Translations under genes and position numbers: made by a program
From: Chromobacterium haemolyticum
GTDB lineage: Bacteria > Pseudomonadota > Gammaproteobacteria > Burkholderiales > Chromobacteriaceae
Reading direction: 5' to 3'
Assembly (NCBI RefSeq): GCF_002081825.1
Contig: NZ_MUKU01000029.1
Coordinates: 1-61,854, forward strand
Length of the DNA stretch: 61,854 bases
The notes under the pieces: generated by a model
Told to the model about the DNA's origin: nothing
Databases searched by the model: none
Seen by the model: the letters and a program-made list of their open reading frames with translations, nothing else
Shown here: positions 8,770 through 17,680 of the stretch, piece by piece
Layout: every line of letters begins with the position of its first letter
Position numbering within the stretch: position 1 is the first letter of the stretch

Positions 8770-9975
8770 ATGCCGTCCACCTTCTGGCGCGACCTGTCGC
8801 CCTCCGCCGCGCTGGCCGCAGTGCTGGCCTTATTGGTCGGCTACTCCGGCCCCTTCCTCATCATCGTCCACGCCGCGCAGTCCGCCAGCCTGTCCCCGGC
8901 CCAGCTCGGTTCCTGGATCTGGGCGGTGTCCATCGGCTCCGGCGTGGCCGGCCTATGGCTGTCCTGGCGCTGGAAAGCGCCGGTGATCACCGCCTGGAGC
9001 ACGCCCGGCGCAGCGCTATTGCTGGCCGCCCTGCCCGGCGTGCCCTACGGCGAAGCGGTGGGCGCCTTCTTCGCCGCCGCCGCCATCGTCACCCTGCTGG
9101 GCGTCAGCGGCCTGTTCGACCGGCTGATGAAGGTCTTTCCCGCCGCGCTGGCGGCGGCGATGCTGGCCGGCATCCTGTTCCGCTTCGTCGCCGAACTGGC
9201 CAGCGCCGCGGGCCACGCCCCGCTGCTGGTGGTCAGTATGGCCGCGCTGTTCTTCGTTGGCCGCCGCTTCTTCCCGCGTTACGCGCTGCCGGCCGCCATC
9301 CTGCTTGGCCTGCTGCTGGCGGCGGCTCAAGGCCTGTTCCAGCCGCTGCCGGCTCACGGCGGCGGCGGCGGTCCGCTGTTCACCCCGCCTCAGTGGTCGT
9401 GGAGCGCCTTCCTCAACCTGGCTCTGCCGCTGGCCCTGGTGGCGCTGACCGGCCAGTTCCTGCCCGGCATGGCGGTCCTGTCCTCCTCCGGGTACACCAT
9501 CCCAGCGCGCTCGCCGGTGTCGTTGCTGGGCGCGGTGTCCATGCTGACCGCTCCCTTTGGCGGCCACGGCGTGGTGCTGGCGGCGATCACCGCCGCCATC
9601 TGCACTGGGCCGGAAACCCATCCCGATCCTAAACGCCGTTACGTGGCCGGCGTGATCTGCGGCGCGCTCTATCTGGTGCTGGGCGTGGCCGGCGGCGCGC
9701 TGGCCAGCCTGATTTTGACCCTGCCCAAGGCGCTGGTGGCCACCGCCGCCGGCTTGGCGCTGTTCGGTACCCTGGCGTCCTCCCTGAGCGCGGCGCTGGC
9801 CAACGAAGGCCATCGCGAAGCGGCCTTGATCACCTTCGTGGTAGCCGCCTCCGGCGTCAGCATCGCCGGCCTGGGCGCGCCGCTGTGGGCCTTGCTGGCC
9901 GGCGGCGCGGTGGCGCTGATCCTGCGCCCGGCCAAGCCCCGGCAGGCCGAAGCCGTCATCGGCCAGCGTGGTTGA
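8770..9975 (+). CDS. benE: BenE-family benzoate/H+ symporter-like transporter
   Basis: A 401-residue inner-membrane protein with about 11-12 hydrophobic segments, of the BenE family. Recognisable pieces are AVSIGSGVAGLWLSWRWKAP, TAWSTPGAALL and PFGGHGVVLAAITAAICTGPETHPDP, the last characteristic of the family. The start at 8770 (MPSTFWRDLSPSAALAA) is preferred over earlier in-frame starts because it begins at the usual family N-terminus. No benzoate catabolic genes are nearby, so the substrate is uncertain. The divergent MocR gene may regulate it. Confidence 0.88.
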   Translation: MPSTFWRDLSPSAALAAVLALLVGYSGPFLIIVHAAQSASLSPAQLGSWIWAVSIGSGVAGLWLSWRWKAPVITAWSTPGAALLLAALPGVPYGEAVGAFFAAAAIVTLLGVSGLFDRLMKVFPAALAAAMLAGILFRFVAELASAAGHAPLLVVSMAALFFVGRRFFPRYALPAAILLGLLLAAAQGLFQPLPAHGGGGGPLFTPPQWSWSAFLNLALPLALVALTGQFLPGMAVLSSSGYTIPARSPVSLLGAVSMLTAPFGGHGVVLAAITAAICTGPETHPDPKRRYVAGVICGALYLVLGVAGGALASLILTLPKALVATAAGLALFGTLASSLSAALANEGHREAALITFVVAASGVSIAGLGAPLWALLAGGAVALILRPAKPRQAEAVIGQRG

Positions 9976-10079
9976 ACCGGCACTGGCAGCCTGGCGGCGG
10001 GCATGATAAGTTAAGGAACTGGATACAATATTCCGCGCGGCGTCCGACCGGGCGGACCCTGCCCACCCTCGAGGAAACC

Positions 10080-11468
10080 ATGTTCGCTGCCACCGTATAC
10101 GCGCAACGCCGCGCCCGTCTGCAAGCGGCCGGCCTGTCCGGCCTGCTGCTGTTTGTCGGCAATGTCGATTCGCCGATGAACTACCACGACAACACCCTGC
10201 CCTTCGTTCAGGACTCCAGCTTCCGTTATTTCTTCGGCCTGAACGAGCCGGGCCTGGCCGGCCTCATCGATGCCGACAGCGGCGAAGCGACGCTGTTCGG
10301 CAACGACCCGGACGTGGCCGACATCGTCTGGACCGGCCCGCTGCCCAGCCTGGCCGAGCGCGCCGCGCTGGCCGGCCTGGACCGCAGCAGCGCCTACGCC
10401 AACCTGGCCTCCGCGGTAGCCGCCGCGCGCGCCGCCGGCCGCGCCGTGCATTACCTGGCGCCGTACCGCGGCGAGACCCTGATCGAAATGGGCCGCCTGC
10501 TGAATGTTCATCCGGCCCAGGTCAAGGAAGGCTTCTCCGCGCCGCTGACCCATGCCGTGGTGGCGCTGCGCGAGATCAAGGGCGACGAGGAAATCGCCGA
10601 AATGGAAGCGGCGCTGGCGGTAACCCGCGATATGCACATCGCCGCGATGCGCCACGCCAAGCCCGGCGTCATGGAATACGAAGTAGTAGGCGAGATGGAA
10701 GGCATCATGCGCCGCCATGACTGGCAACTGGCCTATCCGTCCATCTTCTCGCGCCGCGGCGAAGTGCTGCACAACCATCACCACGACAATCGCTTGGAAA
10801 GCGGTGACTTGGCGCTGAACGACACCGGCTGTACCTCCGGCGGCGGCTACGCCAGCGACATCACCCGCACCTTCCCGGTGGGCGGCAAGTTCAGCCCGCG
10901 CCAGCGCGAGCTGTACAACATCGTGCTGGACATGCAGCTGGCCGCCATCGAGGCGATGAAGCCGGGCGTGCGCTATCTGGACGTGCACAAGCTGTCCGCG
11001 CGGCTGATGGCGGAAAGAATGAGCGCGCTGGGCTTCTTCCGCGGCGACGCCGACGCCATCGTCGAATCCGGCGCCTACGCCATCGCCTTCCCGCATGGCC
11101 TCGGCCATCAGATCGGCATGGACGTGCACGATATGGAAGGCCTGGGCGAAGATCTGGTGGGCTACGGCGAGGACACCGAGCGCAGCCCGCTGTTCGGCCT
11201 CGGCTACCTGCGCCTGGGCAAGCCGCTGAAACAAGGCATGGTGGTAACGGTGGAGCCCGGCATGTACTTCATCCCCGCGCTGATCGAAGCCTGGGCCGCC
11301 GAAGGCCGCCACAGCCAGTACATCAACTACGACAAATTCCGCGAGTACCACGACTTCGGCGGCATCCGCATCGAAGACAATGTGCTGGTCACCGCCAACG
11401 GCAGCCGCGTGCTAGGCGCGCCGATTCCCAGAACGGTGGAGGAAGTCGAAGCCGCGATGGCCGGCTGA
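10080..11468 (+). CDS. pepP: Aminopeptidase P-like M24 metallopeptidase (Xaa-Pro)
   Basis: A 462-residue cytosolic peptidase with an N-terminal creatinase-like AMP_N domain (to about residue 170) and a C-terminal pita-bread M24 domain. The five metal ligands can be placed: Asp in LALNDTGC, Asp in SDITRTFPV, His in [15 protein letters not shown], Glu in VTVEPGMYF and Glu in [11 protein letters not shown]. The start at 10080 follows gaggaaacc. It removes N-terminal residues before proline in known members. Gene symbol is by family; PepP and PepQ-like subgroups are close. Confidence 0.88.
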   Translation: MFAATVYAQRRARLQAAGLSGLLLFVGNVDSPMNYHDNTLPFVQDSSFRYFFGLNEPGLAGLIDADSGEATLFGNDPDVADIVWTGPLPSLAERAALAGLDRSSAYANLASAVAAARAAGRAVHYLAPYRGETLIEMGRLLNVHPAQVKEGFSAPLTHAVVALREIKGDEEIAEMEAALAVTRDMHIAAMRHAKPGVMEYEVVGEMEGIMRRHDWQLAYPSIFSRRGEVLHNHHHDNRLESGDLALNDTGCTSGGGYASDITRTFPVGGKFSPRQRELYNIVLDMQLAAIEAMKPGVRYLDVHKLSARLMAERMSALGFFRGDADAIVESGAYAIAFPHGLGHQIGMDVHDMEGLGEDLVGYGEDTERSPLFGLGYLRLGKPLKQGMVVTVEPGMYFIPALIEAWAAEGRHSQYINYDKFREYHDFGGIRIEDNVLVTANGSRVLGAPIPRTVEEVEAAMAG

Positions 11469-11489
11469 GCCGGGCCGTCACGTGAGTCC

Positions 11490-11513
11490 AAAGCCTCCCG
11501 TGGGCGGCTTTTT
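11490..11513 (+). terminator. Possible terminator after M24 peptidase
   Basis: A 6-bp stem aaagcc/ggcttt with a partly paired loop, then a T run. It is weak but well placed. Confidence 0.45.
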
Positions 11514-11571
11514 CCATATGGACGCCGCGCGTTCCAAGGCGCACCATCTGAAGAATGACAAGCCGGGAGCC

Positions 11572-12669
11572 ATGATGGAACAAGTGGAATGCGTGGTGAT
11601 AGGCGCCGGCGTGATCGGCTTGGCCGTGGCCCGACAGCTGGCGATGGCCGGCCGCGAAGTCGTCATCGTCGAAGCGGAAAGCGCCATCGGTCAACATGCG
11701 TCCAGCCGCAACAGCGAAGTCATCCACGCCGGGCTCTACTATCCGCCCGGCAGCCTGAAAGCGCGGCTGTGCGTGGCCGGCCGCCAGCGGCTTTACGACT
11801 ACTGCGCCCAGCGCGCCATCCCCCACCGGCGCTGCGGCAAGCTCGTCGTCGCCGCCGACGAGGCCGAGCTGCCTCGGCTGCAAGCCTTGCAACAGCGCGC
11901 AGCCGCCAACGGCGTGACCGATCTGCGCTGGCTGGACGCGGATCAACTGCAGACGCTGGAACCGGCTTTGCAAGCCCGCGCCGCGCTACTCTCGCCGTCC
12001 ACCGGCATCCTGGACAGCCACGGTCTGATGCTGGCCCTGCTGGCCGACGCCGAGGCTCACGGCGCGACGCTGGCCTTGAACTCGCCGCTGCACGGCGGCC
12101 GTGTAGCGGACGACGGGTTGGCGCTGGACATCGCCGGCATGCGGCTCCAGGCGCGCTTGGTGGTCAACGCCGCCGGCCCCTGGGCGCCGCGGGTTGCGGC
12201 CAGCCTGGCCGGGGTTCCACGTGAAACCATCCCCACGCCCTATTACGCGCGCGGCGTCTATTTCGCACTACAGGGCCGCTCGCCGTTCCAACGCCTGATT
12301 TACCCGCTGCCCGAGGCCGGCGGCCTGGGCACGCATCTGACGCTGGACCTGGCCGGGCAGGCGCGCTTTGGCCCGGACCTGGAGTGGGTGGACGCCATCG
12401 ACTACCAGGTGGACCCGGCGCGCGCCGACCGCTTTTATGATGGCATCCGCCGCTGGTGGCCGGCGCTGCCGGAACAGGCGCTGGCGCCGGCCTATGCCGG
12501 CATCCGTCCCAAAATCGTTGGCCCCGGCGCGGCGGACGCGGACTTTCTGATCCAAGGCCCGGCGCAGCACGGCGTGCCTGGCCTGGTCCAGCTCTACGGC
12601 ATCGAATCCCCCGGCCTCACCGCCAGCCTGGCGCTGGCCGAATACGCGGCGGCAACGCTGACGGCATAG
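11572..12669 (+). CDS. FAD-dependent oxidoreductase, L-2-hydroxyglutarate oxidase (LhgO)-like
   Basis: A 365-residue flavoprotein of the DAO superfamily. The N-terminal dinucleotide motif is [17 protein letters not shown], and the LhgO-type signature [19 protein letters not shown] follows. The C-terminal [18 protein letters not shown] contacts the flavin in relatives. The start at 11572 has a gggag site; earlier in-frame codons add residues not seen in the family. Members oxidise L-2-hydroxyglutarate and pass electrons to quinone. The substrate is inferred by similarity only. A parS-like site lies inside the gene at 12214-12227. Confidence 0.85.
   Translation: MMEQVECVVIGAGVIGLAVARQLAMAGREVVIVEAESAIGQHASSRNSEVIHAGLYYPPGSLKARLCVAGRQRLYDYCAQRAIPHRRCGKLVVAADEAELPRLQALQQRAAANGVTDLRWLDADQLQTLEPALQARAALLSPSTGILDSHGLMLALLADAEAHGATLALNSPLHGGRVADDGLALDIAGMRLQARLVVNAAGPWAPRVAASLAGVPRETIPTPYYARGVYFALQGRSPFQRLIYPLPEAGGLGTHLTLDLAGQARFGPDLEWVDAIDYQVDPARADRFYDGIRRWWPALPEQALAPAYAGIRPKIVGPGAADADFLIQGPAQHGVPGLVQLYGIESPGLTASLALAEYAAATLTA
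12214..12227. other. parS-like ParB-binding site (13/14)
   Basis: GTTCCACGTGAAAC, one mismatch from the conserved parS core GTTTCACGTGAAAC, within the LhgO-like gene. It is one of four such sites in the window. Confidence 0.7.
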
Positions 12670-12682
12670 CGCCGGGACGAGT

Positions 12683-12702
12683 TGTCCGCTTACAATCGGA
12701 CA
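12683..12702 (+). promoter_or_regulatory. Inverted repeat around a -10-like hexamer upstream of GlpR-like gene
   Basis: The arms TGTCCG (12683-12688) and CGGACA (12697-12702) flank TACAAT, a plausible -10 box, 26 bases before the regulator's ATG. This is a good candidate for an autoregulatory operator. Confidence 0.45.
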
Positions 12703-12727
12703 GTCTCAACCCGCCGCCTTGCCGCTT

Positions 12728-13492
12728 ATGCTCATTCTGAATCAACGCCAGCAGGAACTGCTGGCCATGGTCAAACGCGATAGCTACGTCAGCGTGGAAA
12801 AGCTGGCCGAACATTTCTCCGTCACCCGGCAGACCATACGCCGCGACATCGCGCTGCTGGCCGAGCACCAGCTGCTGCAACGCTATCACGGCGGCGCCAG
12901 CGTGCTGTCCAGCGTGGAAAACGTGGCCTACCAGGCGCGGCAGGTGCTGTGCATAGACGAAAAGCGCCGCATCGCCGAATGCCTGGCCCGGCACATCCCG
13001 GACAACGCCTCGCTGTTCATCAATCTGGGCACCACCACTGAGGAAGTGGCCAAGGCGCTGCACCAGCATCGCGGCTTGCGGGTGATCACAAATAATCTGC
13101 ACGTGGCGGACACCATGTGCGACTACCCGGACTGCGAAGTCATTGTGCTGGGCGGCATGCTGCGCAAACGCGACCGCGGCATCACCGGCGAAGCCACGGT
13201 GCAGCTGATCCGCCAGTTCCGCGTCGATTACGGCATCATCGGCATTTCCAGCATCGAGTTGGACGGCACGCTGCGTGATTACGACTACCGTGAAGTACGC
13301 AGCGCCGAGGCCATCATTCAGCAATCACGCCACGTGTTCCTGGCCGCCGACCACAGCAAGTTCGCCCGCCCGGCGCTGGTCGAGCTGGGCCATCTGTCGC
13401 AGATAGACGCGCTGTTCACCGACCAGCCGCCGCCGCCCGCCGTCGTTGAGCTAATGCGGGAGGCGGAGACTCAGTTGTACGTGGCGGAGTGA
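12728..13492 (+). CDS. glpR: DeoR/GlpR-family transcriptional repressor
   Basis: A 254-residue sugar-phosphate-responsive repressor. The N-terminal winged helix is MLILNQRQQELLAMVKRDSYVSVEKLAEHFSVTRQTIRRDI, close to GlpR of other proteobacteria. The C-terminal domain is the DeoR ligand-binding (ribose-5-P isomerase-like) fold with FINLGTTTEEVAKAL and FLAADHSKFARPALVELG. The start at 12728 is the ATG matching the GlpR N-terminus. No glycerol genes are adjacent, so the glpR call rests on sequence. The only nearby possible partner is the upstream flavoprotein. Confidence 0.82.
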   Translation: MLILNQRQQELLAMVKRDSYVSVEKLAEHFSVTRQTIRRDIALLAEHQLLQRYHGGASVLSSVENVAYQARQVLCIDEKRRIAECLARHIPDNASLFINLGTTTEEVAKALHQHRGLRVITNNLHVADTMCDYPDCEVIVLGGMLRKRDRGITGEATVQLIRQFRVDYGIIGISSIELDGTLRDYDYREVRSAEAIIQQSRHVFLAADHSKFARPALVELGHLSQIDALFTDQPPPPAVVELMREAETQLYVAE

Positions 13493-13499
13493 CAGTCTC

Positions 13500-14222
13500 T
13501 TAAGGCTGCTGCCGCGTCGCCGCCAGCACGATCTCGCGGATGCACACGTTCTGAGGCTGCTGATAAGCGTAGACGATGGCGCTGGCCACGTCCTCGGCCG
13601 CCAGCACCCCGCCCATCTCCTGTTTCCAAGCCTCGTAGCCCGCCTTGATCGCCTCGCTGCTGGTATGCGACAGCAGCTCGGTGTCCACCGCGCCCGGCGC
13701 GATCGTCACTACCCGCACGCCGTGGTCCGCCACTTCCTCGCGCAGGTTCTCCGACATCGCGTGCACCGCGAACTTGGTGCCGCAATAGGCCACATGATTG
13801 GGGAAGGTCTTGCGCCCGGCCACCGAGCTGATATTGATCACCGTACCGCGCTTGCGCTCCACCATGCCGCCCAACACTGCGTGGATGCCGTTGAGCAGGC
13901 CATGCACATTGACGTCGAACATGGTTTTCCACTCTTCCGGCGCTTGCTCAGCCATCTGTCCCAGCAGCATCACGCCGGCGTTGTTGACAATGGCGTCCAC
14001 CGACCCGAAGCGGCCCTCCGCCTCCGCCACCGCGGCGGCCAGCTGGGCGCGGTCGGTCACGTCCACCGCGCGGCATAGCGTGTTCGGCAACGCCAATGCC
14101 TCCAGGCGCTCGACCCGGCGCGCCAGCAACAGCAGCGAATGGCCTTGCTGCGACAGCAAGCGGGCGGTGGCGGCGCCGATGCCGGAACTGGCGCCGGTGA
14201 TGACAATGAGAGCCTTACTCAT
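13500..14222 (-). CDS. Short-chain dehydrogenase/reductase (NADP-dependent, YdfG-like)
   Basis: A 240-residue classical SDR. The cofactor motif is TGASSGIGAATARLL with arginines after beta-2 (LLARRVERLEAL) that favour NADP. NNAGVM and the catalytic Ser-Tyr-Lys (NISSVAGR, then YCGTKFAVHAMSE) are present. The substrate is unknown; closest relatives act on 3-hydroxy acids or serine. It is divergent from a LysR gene across a 115-base gap, a typical regulator-target pair. Confidence 0.9.
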   Translation of the reverse strand: MSKALIVITGASSGIGAATARLLSQQGHSLLLLARRVERLEALALPNTLCRAVDVTDRAQLAAAVAEAEGRFGSVDAIVNNAGVMLLGQMAEQAPEEWKTMFDVNVHGLLNGIHAVLGGMVERKRGTVINISSVAGRKTFPNHVAYCGTKFAVHAMSENLREEVADHGVRVVTIAPGAVDTELLSHTSSEAIKAGYEAWKQEMGGVLAAEDVASAIVYAYQQPQNVCIREIVLAATRQQP

Positions 14223-14275
14223 GGAACTTCTCCTTTAGCAATAGAAATAACTGATATCAAATCCTTGAGCAGCAC

Positions 14276-14281
14276 TATAAT
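14276..14281 (+). promoter_or_regulatory. -10-like TATAAT in SDR/LysR intergenic region
   Basis: A perfect TATAAT lies 57 bases before the LysR start. No convincing -35 is visible, as expected of an activator-dependent promoter. The region between the two divergent genes is the likely LysR operator. Confidence 0.35.
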
Positions 14282-14337
14282 TCGCTGAAGATTCCACGAA
14301 AAATCGTTTATTCCACTTGCTGCCATCGGTTAAATTT

Positions 14338-15165
14338 ATGGATATCCGCTCGCTCAAAGCTTTCATCGCCGTATTTGAAGAGCGCAACATCACCCAGGCC
14401 TCGGCGCGTCTCTACCTGAGCCAGCCTGCGCTGTCCGCCACCATCCGACAACTGGAAGAACAGCTGGGGGCCGTACTGTTTCAGCGCCAGCCGCGCGGCG
14501 TGGAAGTGACCGACGCCGCCCGGCTGCTCTACCCGTCGGCACGGCGGCTGGTGGAAGAAGCCGACAGCCTGACACAGCTGTTTCGCGGCCGACAGGACTG
14601 CCTGCCGCTGACGCTGGGCGTGGCGGCGGACCTGGGTCAGGCCGATGTGGCGCGCGTGTTGGCGGCGGCCTATCGCGCGGTGGACGGCTTGCTGCTGGAA
14701 CTGGCGGCGGGCTGCGCCGGCGACGCGCGGCTGGACGAGGAGGCCAATCGTTGCGAGGACGAGCTGTTCCTGCCGCTGTGGGAAGAGGATTATGTGCTGG
14801 CGATGCGCGCCGACGCGCCACTGGCGGGACAGCCGCTGCTGCGGCCGGGACAATTGCTGGGCCAGGACCTGATCGCCTGCCCGGACCACCCCTCGCACCA
14901 ACGCTTCGCCAGCCTGCTGGGCGTGGCGGCGCGGGAGCTGGCGGTGGCCGCGCGTTGCGCCACCCTGCAACAGGCGGCGACGCTGGCCGCGGCCGGCGCC
15001 GGCATCGCCTTCGTCCCGCAAGGATTGGCCAAGGACCACCCCGAGCTGGGCTGTGTGCGGCTGGAACAGGCGGAACTCAGCCGCCGCGTCGGCCTGTGCT
15101 ACGCGCCGGACGCCTTGGCCAAGCCAGCGCTGGCCCGTTTGAAGCAAGGCCTGGCCGCCGGCTGA
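14338..15165 (+). CDS. LysR-family transcriptional regulator
   Basis: A 275-residue regulator. The winged helix is MDIRSLKAFIAVFEERNITQASARLYLSQPALSATIRQLEEQLGAVLFQRQPRGVEVT and the substrate-binding domain follows from about residue 90. The start at 14338 is the ATG of the family N-terminus. It probably controls the divergent SDR gene. The effector is unknown. A 365-bp insertion element begins 13 bases after its stop. Confidence 0.9.
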   Translation: MDIRSLKAFIAVFEERNITQASARLYLSQPALSATIRQLEEQLGAVLFQRQPRGVEVTDAARLLYPSARRLVEEADSLTQLFRGRQDCLPLTLGVAADLGQADVARVLAAAYRAVDGLLLELAAGCAGDARLDEEANRCEDELFLPLWEEDYVLAMRADAPLAGQPLLRPGQLLGQDLIACPDHPSHQRFASLLGVAARELAVAARCATLQQAATLAAAGAGIAFVPQGLAKDHPELGCVRLEQAELSRRVGLCYAPDALAKPALARLKQGLAAG

Positions 15166-15175
15166 GGGCCGGTTT

Positions 15176-15546
15176 TAAGAACCTGTTTACGATCTTTTGT
15201 AGGTGTGGTGAAGCGTTGCTAGATACGTAGGAGACCACGTATCCGACGTGCCCCAGGTCCCTTCAAGCCTGCCGACGGGTGGCAGGCCCGAGGTTTTAAG
15301 CGGCTGCTTGTTCGAGCTGCGCGACGTTAGCGCGCTGCGAGTTCAGCCGCGCCTCGGGCCTGACGGGATCCGGCGGGAAGCCGCAGGCCAGGCTTGCAGG
15401 GCGGCCTTTGGGGTAAAGGGTAATTTGGCCGTGCAAATTTCCCTTTCCGTTCGCCGGGCGGGACCGGCCCTAAATCATCATCCGCGTAGCGGACTCAATG
15501 CCTTGAACAATACCTTCAATTAGAAAAGATCGTGAACAGGCTCTAA
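15176..15546 (+). mobile_element. 365-bp non-autonomous element with IS-like ends, TAA duplication
   Basis: The ends gaacctgtttacgatctttt (15179-15198) and the complement of aaaagatcgtgaacaggctc (15524-15543) match 18/20. They are flanked by TAA at 15176-15178 and 15544-15546. The right end is identical to the IS end at 138-157. The interior does not resemble the transposase segment visible there. A 91-codon open frame (15248-15523) lies inside; it has no recognisable domain and I do not call it a gene. Confidence 0.85.
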
Positions 15547-15655
15547 GAGTGGCTGACAAAACTCAGTTTTACGGCTGAGGCAAGACGCGCCGACATAGGC
15601 AGTACCTTGAGTACGGCAAGTCGGCGCAACGCAGCAGATTATGTACAGGTTCTTA
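15547..15655 (+). repeat. Related small element remnant abutting the tyrB stop
   Basis: This stretch ends in agcagattatgtacaggttc followed by TTA. That right end is of the same type as the ~143-bp elements, and the TTA is the stop codon (TAA on the minus strand) of the aminotransferase gene. The left end is not recognisable and may have been altered when the 365-bp element landed next to it. Confidence 0.6.
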
Positions 15656-16846
15656 CTGAACCGCGGCGAAAGCCTTGGCCACATAAGGCGCATTAGCGCG
15701 GGTCAAGCCGGCCACACACATGCGGCCTGTGCCCACCAGGTAAACGCCGAAACGCTCGCGCAGAGCGTCCACCTGGGCCTGGCTGAAGCCGGTATAGCTG
15801 AACATGCCGCGCTGATGGACCAGATAAGAGAAGTCCTGCTCCGGCAACGCCTGTTTCAACACCTCCACCAGGATGCCGCGCATTTCCAGGATGCGGCCGC
15901 GCATCTCGTTCACCTCGGACAGCCACAACGCCTTGAGCTCGGCGTCGCCCAGCACAGTGGCGATCAGCCGCGCGCCGGTGGTGGGCGGATTGGAATAGTT
16001 GCGGCGCACCGTGGCCTTGAGCTGGCCCAACACCAGCTCCGCCTCGGCCTGGTTCGGGCACACCACCGACAAGCCGCCGCAACGCTCGCCGTACAGCGAG
16101 AAGATCTTGGAGAAGGAGTTGCTGACCAGGAAAGACACGCCGGCGTCGGCCATCGCGCGGATGGCGTAGGCGTCCTCATCCAAGCCAGCGCCGAACCCCT
16201 GATAGGCGATGTCCATGAAGGGAATCAGCTGCTTGCGCTTGGCCAGCGCCACCACCTGATCCCACTGCGCATTGTTCAGGTCCGAGCCGGTGGGATTGTG
16301 ACAACACGGATGCAACAGCAGGATGCTGCCGGCCGGCAAGGTTTCCAACGTGTCCAGCATCGCGGCGAAGTCCACGCCGCGGGTCTGCGCGTCGAAATAG
16401 GGATAGCGGTTCACCGCAATGCCAGCGCCTTCAAAGATGGCCACGTGGTTGTCCCAGGTGGGATCGCTGACCCACACCTGGGCATCGGGAAAATAACGCT
16501 TGAGGAAGTCCGCGCCCACTTTCAGCGCGCCGGAACCGCCCAGAGTCTGGATGGTAGCGACGCGGCCGGCGGCCAGCGCCGGATGCGCGGCGCCGAACAA
16601 TAGCTCCTGGACCGCCTTGCGGTAGGCCGGCAGGCCGTCCATCGGCAGATAAGTGCAGGGCGGCGTCGGCTGAGCCGCCAGTTTGGCTTCGGCCTGCTGC
16701 ACCGCGTTCAGCCGCGGAATACGGCCCTGTTCGTCGTAATACAGGCCGATGCTGAGGTTGACCTTGTCGCCGCGCGGGTCCTTACCGAAAGCGTCGACCA
16801 ACGACAGGATGGGATCGCCGGCATAGGCGTCGACGTGCTGGAACAT
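15653..16846 (-). CDS. tyrB: Aromatic/aspartate aminotransferase (TyrB-like)
   Basis: A 397-residue class I PLP aminotransferase that makes tyrosine, phenylalanine or aspartate from the keto acids. The family start is [20 protein letters not shown]; a strong aaggag site precedes it at 16846. Key parts are [19 protein letters not shown] (as IQTLGGSG here), [20 protein letters not shown] and the PLP lysine in [18 protein letters not shown]. The C-terminal arginine region is GRMCVAGL. It is a single gene whose 3' and 5' sides are both bounded by small insertion elements. Confidence 0.93.
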   Translation of the reverse strand: MFQHVDAYAGDPILSLVDAFGKDPRGDKVNLSIGLYYDEQGRIPRLNAVQQAEAKLAAQPTPPCTYLPMDGLPAYRKAVQELLFGAAHPALAAGRVATIQTLGGSGALKVGADFLKRYFPDAQVWVSDPTWDNHVAIFEGAGIAVNRYPYFDAQTRGVDFAAMLDTLETLPAGSILLLHPCCHNPTGSDLNNAQWDQVVALAKRKQLIPFMDIAYQGFGAGLDEDAYAIRAMADAGVSFLVSNSFSKIFSLYGERCGGLSVVCPNQAEAELVLGQLKATVRRNYSNPPTTGARLIATVLGDAELKALWLSEVNEMRGRILEMRGILVEVLKQALPEQDFSYLVHQRGMFSYTGFSQAQVDALRERFGVYLVGTGRMCVAGLTRANAPYVAKAFAAVQ

Positions 16847-16888
16847 GCGTTTCTCCTTGAGTAGTGTGGTATCGCCTCGTGCAACCAT

Positions 16889-17037
16889 TTAGAACGTGTT
16901 TACGATCTCGCGAGCTAAGGCGAGACAAGGCGAAAACCGCTGAGAAAGCGGAATGGTCATAGGGTACATGAGCATTTCGAGGCGGTACTCACCGTGCCAC
17001 GCGTCACGACGCGCAGCAGATCATAAACAGGTTCTTA
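16889..17037 (-). mobile_element. 143-bp MITE-like element with TTA duplication
   Basis: The element occupies 16892-17034, with TTA at 16889-16891 and 17035-17037. The ends are gaacgtgtttacgatct and the complement of agatcataaacaggttc. The interior is the same as in the copies at 20362, 41802 and 59641 but reversed (cgagacaaggcgaaaaccgc...atgagcatttcgaggcggtactc). It lies in the 5' region of tyrB, 43 bases upstream of its ATG. Confidence 0.85.
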
Positions 17038-17086
17038 CGCCGCCCTCTGACGGGGCGGTGAAGACAAGCCATTGTGCCAGACGGGT

Positions 17087-17386
17087 TCAGGATCTGGCCG
17101 CTAGATCGTCGCGCTTGAGCGCCAGCATCATCGCCGCGATCCACGGCAGGATCAGCCAGCCGCCCAGCACGTTCAGCGCCGCCACCAGCTTCAGCCTCGG
17201 GCAGCCCACCAGCGCCGCGGTCAAGGTCGGCACCAGGTAAGCGCCGCCCAAGGCCAGCGCGTTGCCCAGATACATCGCCCACTGCTGCCATTGAGGCTCG
17301 CCGCTGTAAGCGCCGTAAGCCCACAACGCCAAGGCCGCGGCCAGCACCGTGAAGAACAGCTTGCGCGCCATCGTCAGTATTTTCAT
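17087..17386 (-). CDS. Small membrane protein resembling superinfection immunity (Imm) proteins
   Basis: A 99-residue protein starting at MKILTMARKLFF, with ggaagg upstream. It has three hydrophobic segments: residues about 8-24, 35-55 and 67-90. The pattern YLVPTLTAALVG...LVAALNVLGGWLILPWIAAMMLALKRDD matches the layout of the T4 Imm-like family (a membrane-embedded LP, an LN-hGW motif, then W-hhA and a basic tail). T4 Imm blocks DNA entry of a second phage; chromosomal homologues are mostly uncharacterised. Family assignment is by motif only. Confidence 0.55.
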   Translation of the reverse strand: MKILTMARKLFFTVLAAALALWAYGAYSGEPQWQQWAMYLGNALALGGAYLVPTLTAALVGCPRLKLVAALNVLGGWLILPWIAAMMLALKRDDLAARS

Positions 17387-17680
17387 ATTCCTTCCGTTCC
17401 CGCCGCAGCGGAACATGCCGCCACAATGAAATGCCAAGCTTAATAAGACTTACGTCCGGATGGCAAAATCAATTGCATAAATCAGACACTTTGCGCCACA
17501 TTTTAATGAAACGGCGCAAGATTGATATGCATCAGGCAAGCATGGGATTCTCATTTCAACTAACGCGAACCATCTGCCTACAATCTGCTTGCCCTCACCG
17601 CCAAACCGCCGCACGCAAAGCGCGCGGCCACCACGAGCCGTCTCGCCCCGCGACTGACCGCTCCATAAGAGGAATGCATC

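Noticed and set aside
15248-15523. 91-codon open frame within the 365-bp element
   Set aside because: It has no domain or transposase motif and the element is too small to be autonomous; treated as chance coding capacity.
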